From positions 124,001 to 188,000 of the forward strand of contig JAXDTI010000002.1 of NCBI GenBank assembly GCA_034090045.1: a stretch of 64,000 nt of DNA. The letters run 5' to 3'. The notes under the pieces were generated by a model, which worked only from the letters and a program-made list of their open reading frames with translations, did not search any database and had not been told where the DNA came from. Positions 34,801 to 43,278 of the stretch are shown here, one piece after another. The position numbers and the translations under genes are program-made. The DNA comes from JAXDTI01 sp034090045. Lineage in GTDB: Bacteria; Actinomycetota; Actinomycetes; Actinomycetales; Actinomycetaceae. Positions within the stretch are counted from its first letter, which is position 1. Every line of letters starts with the position of its first letter.

Positions 34801-37015
34801 TAATAGTGTCTGCGGATTCACCCGAAGTATTGCCGGTCGCGTCCTCGGCGGTCGCCTTCACATCGCTTCCACCTTTAACCTGGTCGGCGGGGATAGTCAC
34901 CACGCCGGTGTTCGGGTCAATCTGCAGTGACGAACCGGCAGGCAGCGACCATTTCCCATCCGACCCCTTGGTTGCGGTCACGGTCGTTTCGGCATCTGCC
35001 CCCTCCGGGGTATAGGTTACCGCCATCGAAGTCACATCCGGGTCATTAGGTGGTGTCACTGTCGCGGCACCGGCATCATCTGCGACCACAGTCGGAGAAT
35101 CCGGTGGGGTATTGTCCTGGTTATCCTTTGTCACCGTGAACTTCGCGGTCGGGTGCTGCACCGTGTTGGTGGTTTTTCCGGCTACGGTTATCGGTACCGT
35201 CATTTCCACGGGCAGCTCGATAACTTCGCCTTCTGGCGCACTCGCCGGGGCTTTCACAGTCACCACGCCGGTCTGCTCATTCACAGATACCTCGTAGCCT
35301 TCCGGAACTGTCCAGTCTGGGTTCAAACGGAAAGATGCACCATTCGGTACCGGGTTGGTTTCGACCTTATCGGTACTGCCGGGCACGTCACCTGTCGGAT
35401 TTTGGCTGTCGGCACTCCCACCCTGCGGCACGGTTGTGTCCGTATAGGTGAAAACATCAACCGGGGTGGCGATAAAAGAGTCGCCAAACATGGATTCTGA
35501 CATTTTATCGGTGTCCACGCCTGCCGGATACACCAGCGAGGTAAACACGGTCGCGCCAGTCAAGTCGTCCGGAACCGTGATCGGGCAGGAATCGAGGGTG
35601 CCGTCAGCTTTAGCAGTCAACTGGCATGCAGTTCCCACCGGCTTGCCATCCCGGAACCACTGCACCTGATAGTCCTGATTGGGGAACAGACCGGTTGTGG
35701 TGTTTTCCACTGTAGTGCCCGGCGAAGCCAACGTATCCTGGGTGTTATATATCAAATCGTCGTGGTTACCCAGCGAGAACACAGCGAATTTCTCATTTGA
35801 GAGGTTCGCGGATGCCAACTCAATAGCCGGTGTGTCTAGCTCTTGGAACATATTGTCCTGGAAAGACCCCAGCCAAGCCTGCACATTATCACCCTCCACC
35901 AGCGGATAGGCATACATGTAGTCCTCGTTGATGTGGAGATGTTTCTTGAGCGCCGTACCGTTCCACACTGCAAGACTGTTGTGAACCGAATCAGCATCAC
36001 TCGCGAGCTGGTGGAACAGATCTTTAGTGTTCCCGGCTTTATTGCGGGTGGCACCGTAGAGACCCTGCCACGGGATATACCATTCGCCTTCGGCGTTCAC
36101 GGTACCAACCTTGGTTTCCGCAATCGCGGCACCCGGACCGTTCGTATCGTTGTATTCGGTGACTATCCGTTTCTGGGCGGCTTTGAATCCTTCGCGGGTG
36201 TACTTCGGGTTATCTTTTTTCCACTGGTCAAAGAGGTTTGCCACCTCGTCGTTTACATACGAGGCCACAACTTTCGTACCGGTTGCCCAAACGTCACCCT
36301 TTTCCTTGTAATACTGGTTAGCCAGCGTCCCGCCGTTCGCGGTGGAATCGTTCCAACGAGTGCCGCGCAGCGTGCCATAGTTTCCCTGGCTCACCCATTT
36401 CTCACCGCCGGGCACCTCAACCCAGTCGGCTTCAGGTTTCGCCAACCAGCCGTCTTTATTTGGTTTCTCTTGAAAAGCAACCTTACCGTTCACAATACGG
36501 TTAATGCCCGCCGTGAAGTCCCATGACTCGTTGATGCGAGTGACGCGATCATGGAAAGTGCCGGGAAAAGCGTCACCGAAACGTGCCATCACCAGGTTGT
36601 CCGGGTCGGGGTTCTCGAGCCAGGTGCGCACCAGAAAATCAGCATCCCCTGCCAACTTGAACTCATAGCTATTGCCGAGCGCATCGGTCACCGGTTTCGA
36701 AAGGTCAAAACAGAATTTGCCGTTCGCGTCAGAAGTGGTTTTGTAATACGGCGAGATGAAACCTTTACCGTTCATCCACTGCAAATAAATTGTGGCACCC
36801 TCATAGGGAGTATCGTCCGGGTCGTTCACATCCTGAAGACCGGGAGCACGATCTATATAGGCCTCGCCGGAATAGCTCTGCTTCGGTGGGCGGTTCCCGT
36901 CACAGGTCACGGAAATCGCATCGGCCTGGGTCAGCCCCTCAGCAGCCATTGCTCGCGGCGCATCAGCAGAATAGAACAAGGCTCCACTGGCAACCACGGC
37001 AGCCGCAACCACCAA
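31877..37015 (-). CDS. Giant cell-surface protein: Rib-type domains, TSP3 calcium repeats; phase-variable 5' end
   Basis: Open frame of 1712 residues. The N-terminal part is beta-rich (SdrD-B-like segment near DTPYEGATIYLQW). At least three Rib/alpha-like modules follow (YPDGSTEKIPVTV pattern), plus HYR-like segments. A stalk of roughly two dozen thrombospondin-type-3 motifs (DTDGDGLSDGEE) should bind Ca2+. The end has a hydrophobic helix and RRRRS tail after TADTG, not a standard LPxTG. The proper start is almost certainly the ATG at 37077 with GAGGAG upstream, but a G8 run (37042-37049) puts it one base out of frame and it stops at 37018. With G9 it would encode a complete signal peptide and 1733 residues. 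As sequenced, the gene appears OFF. A homopolymer base-calling error is the alternative. Confidence 0.85.
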   Translation of the reverse strand: MVVAAAVVASGALFYSADAPRAMAAEGLTQADAISVTCDGNRPPKQSYSGEAYIDRAPGLQDVNDPDDTPYEGATIYLQWMNGKGFISPYYKTTSDANGKFCFDLSKPVTDALGNSYEFKLAGDADFLVRTWLENPDPDNLVMARFGDAFPGTFHDRVTRINESWDFTAGINRIVNGKVAFQEKPNKDGWLAKPEADWVEVPGGEKWVSQGNYGTLRGTRWNDSTANGGTLANQYYKEKGDVWATGTKVVASYVNDEVANLFDQWKKDNPKYTREGFKAAQKRIVTEYNDTNGPGAAIAETKVGTVNAEGEWYIPWQGLYGATRNKAGNTKDLFHQLASDADSVHNSLAVWNGTALKKHLHINEDYMYAYPLVEGDNVQAWLGSFQDNMFQELDTPAIELASANLSNEKFAVFSLGNHDDLIYNTQDTLASPGTTVENTTTGLFPNQDYQVQWFRDGKPVGTACQLTAKADGTLDSCPITVPDDLTGATVFTSLVYPAGVDTDKMSESMFGDSFIATPVDVFTYTDTTVPQGGSADSQNPTGDVPGSTDKVETNPVPNGASFRLNPDWTVPEGYEVSVNEQTGVVTVKAPASAPEGEVIELPVEMTVPITVAGKTTNTVQHPTAKFTVTKDNQDNTPPDSPTVVADDAGAATVTPPNDPDVTSMAVTYTPEGADAETTVTATKGSDGKWSLPAGSSLQIDPNTGVVTIPADQVKGGSDVKATAEDATGNTSGESADTITTDADVFTPNGQDQTVKVDKTPDAAASIANTPELPAGTKFEWETTPNTATPGDVPATVVVTYPDGSTEKIPVTVKVTADDTQADLNDPQGKDQRVEKGSAAPTAESAITGADTLPDDTQFEWVTPPDTSTVGDQQVQVRVTYPDGSVDIVDVTVTVVDTEKPAAPTVASNDQGGATVTPPNDPDVTSMAITYTPEGSDAETTVTATKDPVTGEWSLPDDSPLQIDPNTGVVTIPADEVQGNTVVKATATDGDSNTSTEGTDTVKPDAERYNPTGKNQSVLKDAKPDPAASINDPNLLPVGTTYTWETEPDTSQVGDVPATLQVTYPDGSTDKIPVTITVTDPDTDGDGLTDSQEAALGTDPTKADTDGDGLSDGEEVNTYKTDPLNTDTDGDGLTDGDEVKGTANKNYGNQPTDPLLADTDKDGLSDGEEINVHGTDPNKADTDGDGLTDGAEIKNYKVDPKEEDTDHDGLTDGDEIARGSNPLVADTDGDGINDGDEVTGAKNPFDADGNRVPAGTNGAPTDPMNRDTDSDGVDDGTEMLDDHTDPLKPPAGQTGTVDSDNDGLTDEEERAMGTNPNVADTDGDGLLDGEEVNGVDGLPNTGDETDPTKTDTDGDGLSDGEEVNRGTNPKLADTDGDGLSDGEEVNTYKTDPLLVDTDGDGINDGDEVTGAKNPFDADGNRVPAGTNGAPTDPLLADTDKDGTKDGDEINAATPTDPNNPDIDGDGITDRTETNNGTDPTKTDTDGDGLSDSDEITYGTDPTLPDTDGDGIKDGDETSGVKNAYDGQPTNPNSKDSDGDGISDGDEVSGALNPYDADGNRVPAGTNGAPTDPNKGDSDGDGLSDADEIKAGTDPNNPDTDGDGLLDGEEVNTYKTDPTKADSDGDGVSDADEVKAGTDPNSNPNQNKQDPKDEKPTDTNKDGDKSSGSKDCPDCASSKVTTADTGADVWVPLTLATLLLLTGGLAVAVRRRRS

Positions 37016-37041
37016 AGCTACAGGCTTAACCCAACCTTGAG

Positions 37042-37049
37042 CCCCCCCC
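37042..37049 (-). repeat. Homopolymer G8 (C8 on + strand), putative contingency tract
   Basis: Eight G on the coding strand, 10-12 codons after an ATG with a strong ribosome site. Gain of one G joins this ATG to the signal peptide (VALVVAAAVVASGALFYS) of the giant surface protein. Confidence 0.85.
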
Positions 37050-37077
37050 GCAGAGCGGTACGCATACTAATCGACAT

Positions 37078-37457
37078 ATTTCTCCTCAGTGAACAGGTAC
37101 TTTATATATTTAAGTCTCGGCATTATAATAAACGAAAATCCCAACTTGGAACTATATCCTCGACTTTAAATCCTCAATGCTAGATTCTTCCAGAATACTC
37201 CCAGATATACAAGTAGCGGGTTGCCGGAATCCCGTGTCCACCCACAGCGTCAATACAGACGGGCGGGTGAGCGGGCAAATATCCGCCCGTGAGCACCGAA
37301 GATAGCTGGAAAACACCAGAATGGCACGGGGCAGTATTTAAGCGTAAGGTGTTTATGCTTAAACGTGTAATTGTGTTGCGCCGACAAATCGAGCCGGAAA
37401 GCATCCAGCGCGCAATACCGGATGCTGCTCCACCCGAGAGATCACCGAGGTTTCACT
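37078..37457. other. Intergenic region upstream of the giant surface protein and the MFS pump
   Basis: This 380-bp gap has no credible gene on either strand. Its left end is A/T-rich and probably carries the promoter of the surface protein. It contains a hairpin, ACGGGCGG (37258-37265) with CCGCCCGT (37282-37289), and the dyad described next. Confidence 0.6.
37337..37363. promoter_or_regulatory. Inverted repeat upstream of the MFS efflux gene, candidate operator
   Basis: TTTAAGC and GCTTAAA are perfect inverted arms separated by 13 bases, about 95 bp before the pump start codon. The size and position suit a TetR- or MarR-family repressor site, but no such regulator is encoded in the window. 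Confidence 0.45.
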
Positions 37458-39065
37458 ATGAACCATCACCCGCCCGCCGCTGACGTACACCAGCAGCCGG
37501 CACCTGAACAACGTAAAAAGGTGCCGCTTTCTGAACTCTACGGCCCCATCGTGGTGCCCGGGGCGAAACGCACCTACAGCCGCGGCAAACTGCTGTTCAT
37601 CATGCTGGTTCCACTCATGATGTCGCTGATGCAGGTTTCAGCAATCAACACGGCACTTCCCTCAATGCAGGCCTCCCTGGGGGCGAGTGACTCCGATATC
37701 CAGTGGATGATCTCCGGATATGCCTTGACCATAGGGATTGTGCTGGTGCCATCCGGACGGCTCGGCGACATTTTCGGTCGATCCGGAGCATTCGTCACCG
37801 GTCTCGGGATCTTTGCGGTCGCCTCGCTGCTGATCGGCTTAGCGCAAGACCCGTTGCAGGTGAACCTGCTGCGTATTCTGCAGGGTATCGGCTCGGGTAT
37901 TCTCTCGCCACAAACCACCGGCATCATTCAGGAATACTTTAAAGGACAGGCACGCGCCCACGCCTTCGGAATGTTTGGTCTGGCAGTGTCGGCTTCAGTG
38001 GCTGCCGGGCCGGTGATGAGCGGTTTCCTGATCGAGTTTCTCGGGCCGGACATCGGGTGGCGATCCAGTTTCCTGGTGCTTTTCCCGCTGGGTATTATCG
38101 GCGTGTTTTTGTCGTTCTTCTGGTTGCCTTTCGGTAAGGAACGCCGCACCATAGGCAAAAACAAAGACCGCGCGAACGCCGAGTTTAAACATTTCAAGGA
38201 AGCGCACGGTGAGGAAGTGCCGCAACGCAAAGGCGCGACAATCGACCTGGATCCTCTCGGGATGATACTGTTGGCGCTGGCGGTGCTGGGAATCATGGTG
38301 CCGTTCATGGTGGACACGACCCGCTGGATATACCTGCTGGTGCTGGGCGGTGTCGCACTGATGGCAGTGTGGGTGGCGTGGGAAAAAAGCTATAAACGGC
38401 ACGGTCGCTTCCCGATGGTCGATATGGAGCTTTTCAAAATCCCGACTTTCTCCTATGGCACGGCAATCGTCTCAGTGCTTTTCCTCGGCATGACCTCGGT
38501 GTGGGCGGTGTTCATGATTTTCCTGCAAAACGCCCTGGACGCCACACCCCTCCAGATGGGCATGATTTCGCTGCCCAACGCGGTGATCTCCGGCTACGCG
38601 TCAGTGTGGGCCGGCAGGTACGCGATACGAAAGGGACGCACCATCCAGGTTTGGTCACTGGTGCTCTACCTGGCGGGTCTGCTGGGTTGTATCTTTATGA
38701 CCTACCTGGCCTACCGTGGCGTGATTTTTTGGTGGTACATTATCCCGACCCTGTTCATGGGGGCAGGTTCCGGCGCGATCGGTTCAGCGAACCAGACGCA
38801 AACCATGATGGATGTTCCGCCGAAATCCGGCGGCACCGCCGGTGGAGTGTTGCAGACCGGTCAGCGCGTCACCACCGCGATCGGTATCGCCTTTATCACC
38901 GCCGTGTTCTTTGCGGTACGCGGCGAAATCCAAAGCGACGGCAGCGCCCACTGGTACACGGGAATCACCGCGGCTTTCCTGGTGATCTCCGTGATTATCC
39001 TGGTCGATATCGTGATCGCCGAGGTGTTCCGGCGTAAAGGCACCCCGCCAACGAACCCTGCCTGA
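37458..39065 (+). CDS. MFS drug-resistance transporter, DHA2 (14-helix) family
   Basis: Proton-driven efflux pump in the membrane, 535 residues. NTALPSMQASLGAS in the first helix region, GRLGDIFGRSGAF (motif A) between helices 2 and 3, and about 14 hydrophobic segments fit the EmrB/QacA group. I start it at the ATG at 37458 (CGAGG 8 bases upstream) instead of the longer frame to 37371, whose extra 29 residues look non-coding. The first 55 residues are hydrophilic and rich in Pro, His and Gln. It is convergent with the FKBP gene. Substrate unknown. Confidence 0.87.
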   Translation: MNHHPPAADVHQQPAPEQRKKVPLSELYGPIVVPGAKRTYSRGKLLFIMLVPLMMSLMQVSAINTALPSMQASLGASDSDIQWMISGYALTIGIVLVPSGRLGDIFGRSGAFVTGLGIFAVASLLIGLAQDPLQVNLLRILQGIGSGILSPQTTGIIQEYFKGQARAHAFGMFGLAVSASVAAGPVMSGFLIEFLGPDIGWRSSFLVLFPLGIIGVFLSFFWLPFGKERRTIGKNKDRANAEFKHFKEAHGEEVPQRKGATIDLDPLGMILLALAVLGIMVPFMVDTTRWIYLLVLGGVALMAVWVAWEKSYKRHGRFPMVDMELFKIPTFSYGTAIVSVLFLGMTSVWAVFMIFLQNALDATPLQMGMISLPNAVISGYASVWAGRYAIRKGRTIQVWSLVLYLAGLLGCIFMTYLAYRGVIFWWYIIPTLFMGAGSGAIGSANQTQTMMDVPPKSGGTAGGVLQTGQRVTTAIGIAFITAVFFAVRGEIQSDGSAHWYTGITAAFLVISVIILVDIVIAEVFRRKGTPPTNPA

Positions 39066-39072
39066 CGGCAGG
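39057..39072. terminator. Small hairpin overlapping the MFS stop codon
   Basis: CCTGCC, TGAC loop, GGCAGG, followed by TTC. It lies between convergent genes and may be a weak terminator. Confidence 0.4.
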
Positions 39073-39091
39073 TTCACTCGGCTGGTTCCGG

Positions 39092-40021
39092 CTATTTGGT
39101 GGCGGGAGCGGTCTGCCCCAAAACATCTATCACATAGGCGACAGCCGGCGTGTCACTGGTTGTGCCACTGCTTTCAGTTCCTGCCGGGGCAGCAACCTTT
39201 GGAGTCACAAACAGCACACGGGAACCAGTCGGCACACCGACCAACCCGTCCAGAGGTGTCGCACCCTGACCAGAATTGAGGGCGATATACTGCGGACCGC
39301 CACCCTCACCGTAAGTACTCACGGTTGCGCTGCCATCCCACGCTACCTGCGCAATCTGGAAATACACGGTGGCACCCTCCGTGATTTCATCGCCCTTACC
39401 CTCGGCAATGACGGTGAGTTTCGCCTCTTTCGGTTCCGCCTGCCCCTTCTTAATGGACAGCGTTACCGGCTCGCCGAGACCACCCTTTATAGTTACAGGC
39501 AACTCAGCGTCTTTCACTTTCACGGTGGCATCCTTGTCGCCAGCCTGGTCGATACCGTAGGCGTCAACAATCTCCACATAGAACGCGATCGTGTCATCCT
39601 TGCCGATACCGGCCTGTTCGTTACCTCCCTGCTCGCCATAGCCGAGCTCCGGCGGAATCGAGAGAATCACCTTTGAACCGACCTTTTTACCGGCCAGGCC
39701 CTGCGTCCAGCCCTTTATGACCTGCTTCAAACTGAAACCGGTCGCCGTGCCCCGCTGGAAAGACGAATCAAAAGCTTTCTTCTCGCCCCACACCTGACCG
39801 ACATAGTTAGCAACCACATAGTCGGTTTCAGCGACCACCCGACCGCTGCCTTTCTCAGTCTCCCAAACTTTCAGTCCATCGGGCGGCTCAGAGCCGGGAA
39901 AAGACAGTTGGGTTTCCGCACCGGTGCCCACAACTTCCGGGGCGCCGCCGGGCGTACAAGCGGACAGCGGGAATGCCAGTGCAGCGACAAGCGCCAACGC
40001 AATCAGTTTCAGTTTTCTCAT
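39092..40021 (-). CDS. FKBP-type peptidyl-prolyl isomerase lipoprotein
   Basis: Lipid-anchored extracellular prolyl isomerase, likely helping secreted proteins fold. The 309-residue precursor has a signal peptide with lipobox LSAC (Cys22). The first FKBP domain (about 50-155) contains the usual KVGSKVILSIPPELGYGEQG and the final strand DDTIAFYVEIVDAYG. A second, degenerate FKBP-like domain follows (about 165-300; GLVGVPTGSRVLFVTP) without the complete active-site set. TAGGAT lies 6 bases before the ATG, so it is probably leaderless. It sits downstream of nrdE, where nrdF would often be. Confidence 0.88.
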   Translation of the reverse strand: MRKLKLIALALVAALAFPLSACTPGGAPEVVGTGAETQLSFPGSEPPDGLKVWETEKGSGRVVAETDYVVANYVGQVWGEKKAFDSSFQRGTATGFSLKQVIKGWTQGLAGKKVGSKVILSIPPELGYGEQGGNEQAGIGKDDTIAFYVEIVDAYGIDQAGDKDATVKVKDAELPVTIKGGLGEPVTLSIKKGQAEPKEAKLTVIAEGKGDEITEGATVYFQIAQVAWDGSATVSTYGEGGGPQYIALNSGQGATPLDGLVGVPTGSRVLFVTPKVAAPAGTESSGTTSDTPAVAYVIDVLGQTAPATK

Positions 40022-40027
40022 ACGTCA

Positions 40028-40033
40028 ATCCTA
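40028..40033 (-). promoter_or_regulatory. -10 element of the FKBP lipoprotein gene, leaderless start predicted
   Basis: TAGGAT on the minus strand, 6 bases before the ATG at 40021. It indicates a promoter separate from the nrdHIE operon. Confidence 0.6.
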
Positions 40034-40070
40034 ACGGCAGCATCCGACACCGCGTTCACGCAGCGCCGGC

Positions 40071-42224
40071 TCAAAGCATACAGGAAACACAACCCTCCAC
40101 TTCGGTGCCCTCCAGTGCGGCCTGACGCAACCGCATATAGTAGAGGCTCTTAATGCCTTTCGTCCACGCATAAATATAGTTTTTGTTCACCTCGCGGCTG
40201 GTTACCGTATCCGGATAGAACAGCGTCAGGCTCAAACCCTGGTCTACGTGCTGGGTCGCCACCGCATAGGTGTCGATAATCTTCTTCGGCCCGATCTCAT
40301 AGGCATCCTCGTAGTATTCGAGGTTGTCGTTGGTCATATAGGGTGCCGGATAGTAGACGCGACCAATCTTGCCCTCTTTACGAATCTCAATCTTCGAGGC
40401 AATCGGGTGGATCGAAGAGGTCGAGTTATTGATATAGGAGATAGAGCCAGTCGGTGGTACAGCCTGAAGATTCTGATTAAACATACCGTATTCACGCACT
40501 TCAGCAGCGAGTTGCCGCCAATCATCCGGGGTTGGCAAGTGGACGCTTGAAGCCTCGAAAAGACCTCGCACTTTCTCGGTTTGCGGCACCCACTCCCCGT
40601 TAATGTACTTGTCGAAAAACTCGCCAGTGTAGTACTTCGACTCCTCGAAACCGGCGAAACTCTCGCCGCGTTCCCGAGCGATCCGGTTCGAAGCCTTTAT
40701 CGCGTAATAACACACCGCATAGAAATACATATTCGTGAAGTCCAGACCCTCCTCGGAACCGTAGTGGATACGTTCACGCGCCAGGTACCCGTGCAGGTTC
40801 ATCGCGCCCAAGCCGATCGCGTGCGACATGGAGTTACCCCTGTGAATCGAGGGAGCAGAACCGATATCGGTCAGCTCAGAAACCGAAGTCAGGCCACGAA
40901 TCGACACCTCAATCGTCTTCGCAAAATCCGGGGAATCCATGACCTTGGCGATATTGAGGCTCGCCAGGTTACAGGCAATGTCCTTGCCAACATGAGCAAA
41001 AGTCAAATCCTCGTTATAGGTGCTGGGCTCAGAGACCTGCAAAATTTCGGAACACAGGTTCGACATCGAAATCCGTCCCTTAATCGGGTTGGCGCGGTTC
41101 ACGGTGTCCTCATAGACGATATAGGGATACCCGGACTCGAACTGAATCTCGGCGAGCGTTTGGAAGAACTTACGTGCGTCGATACGTTTCTTGTGAATCT
41201 GCGGGTTATCAACCATTTCGTAGTATTTCTCGGTAACCGAAATATCTGAGTACGCCACGCCGTAGACCCGCTCCACATCATAGGGACTGAACAGATACAT
41301 CGGTTCTTTGCGTTTTGCCAGTTCAAAGGTGATATCCGGGATCATCACGCCGAGCGCAAGGCTCTTGATACGCACCTTCTCGTCAGCGTTTTCGCGTTTG
41401 GTATCGAGGAACGCCATAATGTCTGGGTGGTGGGCACTCAGGTACACCGCGCCCGCACCCTGCCGGGCACCCAGCTGGTTCGCGTAGGAGAAAGAGTCCT
41501 CCAGCAGCTTCATCACCGGAACTACACCGGAGGATTGGTTCTTGATTTTCTTTATAGGCGCACCCGCCTCCCGCAGATTAGTCAGGCAAAGCGCCACACC
41601 GCCGCCGCGTTTCGACAGTTGCAACGCCGAGTTAATGCCGCGCGCAATCGACTCCATATTGTCCTCAACGCGCAACAGGAAACAGGAAACAAACTCGCCG
41701 CGCTGCTTCTTTCCGGCGTTGAGAAAAGTCGGGGTGGCCGGCTGCAACCGCCCGTTCATGATCTCATCGACCAGGTCCTCGGCGAGCTGCCGATCCCCCT
41801 TAGCCAGAAAAAGCGACACCATGGCGACACGGTCTTCGAAACGCTCCAGATAGCGTGTACCATCAAAGGTCTTCAACGTGTAGGACGTATAGTACTTGAA
41901 AGCCCCCAGGAACGTCGGGAAACGGAATTTATAGGCATAGGCGCGCTGATACAGGGACTTAATAAAGTCGAAGTCATACCAATCCAGCACTTCCTTTTCG
42001 TAATAGCCGTTCTCCACCAGGTAGTCGAGCTTCTCCCGCAAATCATGGAAGAACACGGTGTTTTGGTTGACGTGCTGCAGGAAATACTGTCGCGCCGCCT
42101 GATGGTCAGCATCGAACTGGATATTGCCGTCAGCATCATAGAGATTCAGCTTCGCGTTCAGCGAGTGATAATCGAGTTCCGGATCTGCTTTTTCGACTCC
42201 GGTGTCAGTCAGATTGTCTGCCAA
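40071..42224 (-). CDS. nrdE: Class Ib ribonucleotide reductase, alpha subunit
   Basis: Catalytic subunit reducing ribonucleoside diphosphates under aerobic conditions, with NrdF and NrdH as partners. The 717 residues include PATPTFLNAGKKQRGEFVSCFLL with the first redox cysteine, NQNLQAVPPTGSISYINNSTSSIHP and the C-terminal CVSCML pair that NrdH reduces. It begins within the last 16 bases of nrdI, so the two are translationally coupled. No nrdF follows; a separately promoted FKBP gene does. Confidence 0.95.
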   Translation of the reverse strand: MADNLTDTGVEKADPELDYHSLNAKLNLYDADGNIQFDADHQAARQYFLQHVNQNTVFFHDLREKLDYLVENGYYEKEVLDWYDFDFIKSLYQRAYAYKFRFPTFLGAFKYYTSYTLKTFDGTRYLERFEDRVAMVSLFLAKGDRQLAEDLVDEIMNGRLQPATPTFLNAGKKQRGEFVSCFLLRVEDNMESIARGINSALQLSKRGGGVALCLTNLREAGAPIKKIKNQSSGVVPVMKLLEDSFSYANQLGARQGAGAVYLSAHHPDIMAFLDTKRENADEKVRIKSLALGVMIPDITFELAKRKEPMYLFSPYDVERVYGVAYSDISVTEKYYEMVDNPQIHKKRIDARKFFQTLAEIQFESGYPYIVYEDTVNRANPIKGRISMSNLCSEILQVSEPSTYNEDLTFAHVGKDIACNLASLNIAKVMDSPDFAKTIEVSIRGLTSVSELTDIGSAPSIHRGNSMSHAIGLGAMNLHGYLARERIHYGSEEGLDFTNMYFYAVCYYAIKASNRIARERGESFAGFEESKYYTGEFFDKYINGEWVPQTEKVRGLFEASSVHLPTPDDWRQLAAEVREYGMFNQNLQAVPPTGSISYINNSTSSIHPIASKIEIRKEGKIGRVYYPAPYMTNDNLEYYEDAYEIGPKKIIDTYAVATQHVDQGLSLTLFYPDTVTSREVNKNYIYAWTKGIKSLYYMRLRQAALEGTEVEGCVSCML

Positions 42225-42631
42225 AATTTCCTCAATCCTTCAGTGACTACTTGCGCATCCTGGGGGGTTCCCAGCAGCTCATACCTATACAGGAACGGGA
42301 CGTGGAGCTTGCGCTCCAGAATGTCCCCGGCGACCGCGTAGTGGGTCCCGAAATTAGTGTTGCCCGATGAGATGACGCCCCGACACCACTTGCGGTTTTC
42401 CGGGTCGTTCAGGAACTTGATGACCTGCTTCGGCACGGCCTTTTTCAAGTCACCGCCCCCGTAGGTCGGCACCACCAAAATGAAAGGCTGGTCGATATGC
42501 AGGGGTTCGTCCTTGGGTAGCAGCGGAATCCGATAGTTCTCAAACCCGAGTTTCTGGATGAAACGGTGAGTGTTATTAGTCGCCGACGAGAAGTACACCA
42601 CTACCGGTTCGTCAGCTTTCTTCCCTGCCAT
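42209..42631 (-). CDS. nrdI: Flavodoxin-like NrdI
   Basis: Flavoprotein that delivers the oxidant for assembling the dimanganese-tyrosyl radical in NrdF. The product has 140 residues from the ATG at 42631. It shows the FMN phosphate-binding loop YFSSATNNTHRFI near the start, and VVPTYGGGD and GNTNFG(T)HY around the flavin. GGGAGG precedes this ATG by 9 bases; the TTG eight codons upstream falls in front of that site and is less likely. It lies between nrdH and nrdE in one transcription direction. Confidence 0.92.
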   Translation of the reverse strand: MAGKKADEPVVVYFSSATNNTHRFIQKLGFENYRIPLLPKDEPLHIDQPFILVVPTYGGGDLKKAVPKQVIKFLNDPENRKWCRGVISSGNTNFGTHYAVAGDILERKLHVPFLYRYELLGTPQDAQVVTEGLRKFWQTI

Positions 42632-42675
42632 TTGCGGCAGCCTCCCTATCTCCAAATCGTTATCTGTTCAAGTTG

Positions 42676-42703
42676 TATATCTCGGTTATATCTCGGTTAT
42701 ATC
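42676..42703. repeat. 11-bp tandem repeat between nrdH and nrdI
   Basis: TATATCTCGGT occurs twice, then TATATC. The 193-bp gap between nrdH and nrdI holds no gene; a short structured or regulatory spacer is possible. Confidence 0.6.
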
Positions 42704-42824
42704 AGCCGCCACCCACATCTACCGCCGGAAGCGTTACTGCTGTTCAAAATGTAGTTTCTGTGGCCTATAAGACGGTTTTGGGCAAATTAATATCCGGCCA
42801 CTGGATGCGCGACCGGCTGCTGGG

Positions 42825-43070
42825 TCAAACCGCCGCGGCGGCAGCGGCCTCAACGAGACCCTTGATTTTATCCGGACGGAAACCGCTCCAGGAATCCTCG
42901 CCCGCCATCACAACCGGAGCCTGCGCGAAACCCATAGATTTCACCATTTCAAGAGCCTCAAGATCAGTGCTCATATCAACCTCGGTATAGGCGATACCCT
43001 GCTTGTTGAAAGCACGCTTAGTCGCGTTGCACTGCGCACATGCCGGTTTCGAATAAAGCGTCACAGTCAT
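42825..43070 (-). CDS. nrdH: NrdH-redoxin (glutaredoxin-like)
   Basis: Small dithiol electron donor for class Ib ribonucleotide reductase, itself reduced by thioredoxin reductase. The 81 residues have the redox motif C11-A-Q-C14, the cis-Pro segment APVV and the NrdH-specific WSGFRPDKI near the C-terminus. It is the first gene of nrdH-nrdI-nrdE, with paired NrdR boxes upstream. TrxB at the start of the window could supply its electrons. Confidence 0.94.
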   Translation of the reverse strand: MTVTLYSKPACAQCNATKRAFNKQGIAYTEVDMSTDLEALEMVKSMGFAQAPVVMAGEDSWSGFRPDKIKGLVEAAAAAAV

Positions 43071-43191
43071 CTCTATCTCCGTCCTCTCGGGGTTCCCTCA
43101 ACGTTTCCGTCCCTGCCGGTTTCGGTGCCACGTCCCTGAAACTTACATCATTGTTACTCGCGCGACCCCGGTTTTCCGGTGCTGATATAAA

Positions 43192-43239
43192 ACACTACAC
43201 CTAGGGGTGCCGAGAGCACGGAACCCCAATAGGTTGTGG
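43192..43239. promoter_or_regulatory. Pair of NrdR boxes upstream of nrdH
   Basis: ACACTACACCTAGGGG (43192-43207) and CCCCAATAGGTTGTGG (43224-43239) each match 11 of 16 NrdR consensus positions. Starts are 32 bp apart, the same spacing as at nrdD. Confidence 0.7.
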
Positions 43240-43278
43240 TTGGGATATATGTTACACAGGTGTAGTTTCCAATAAATT

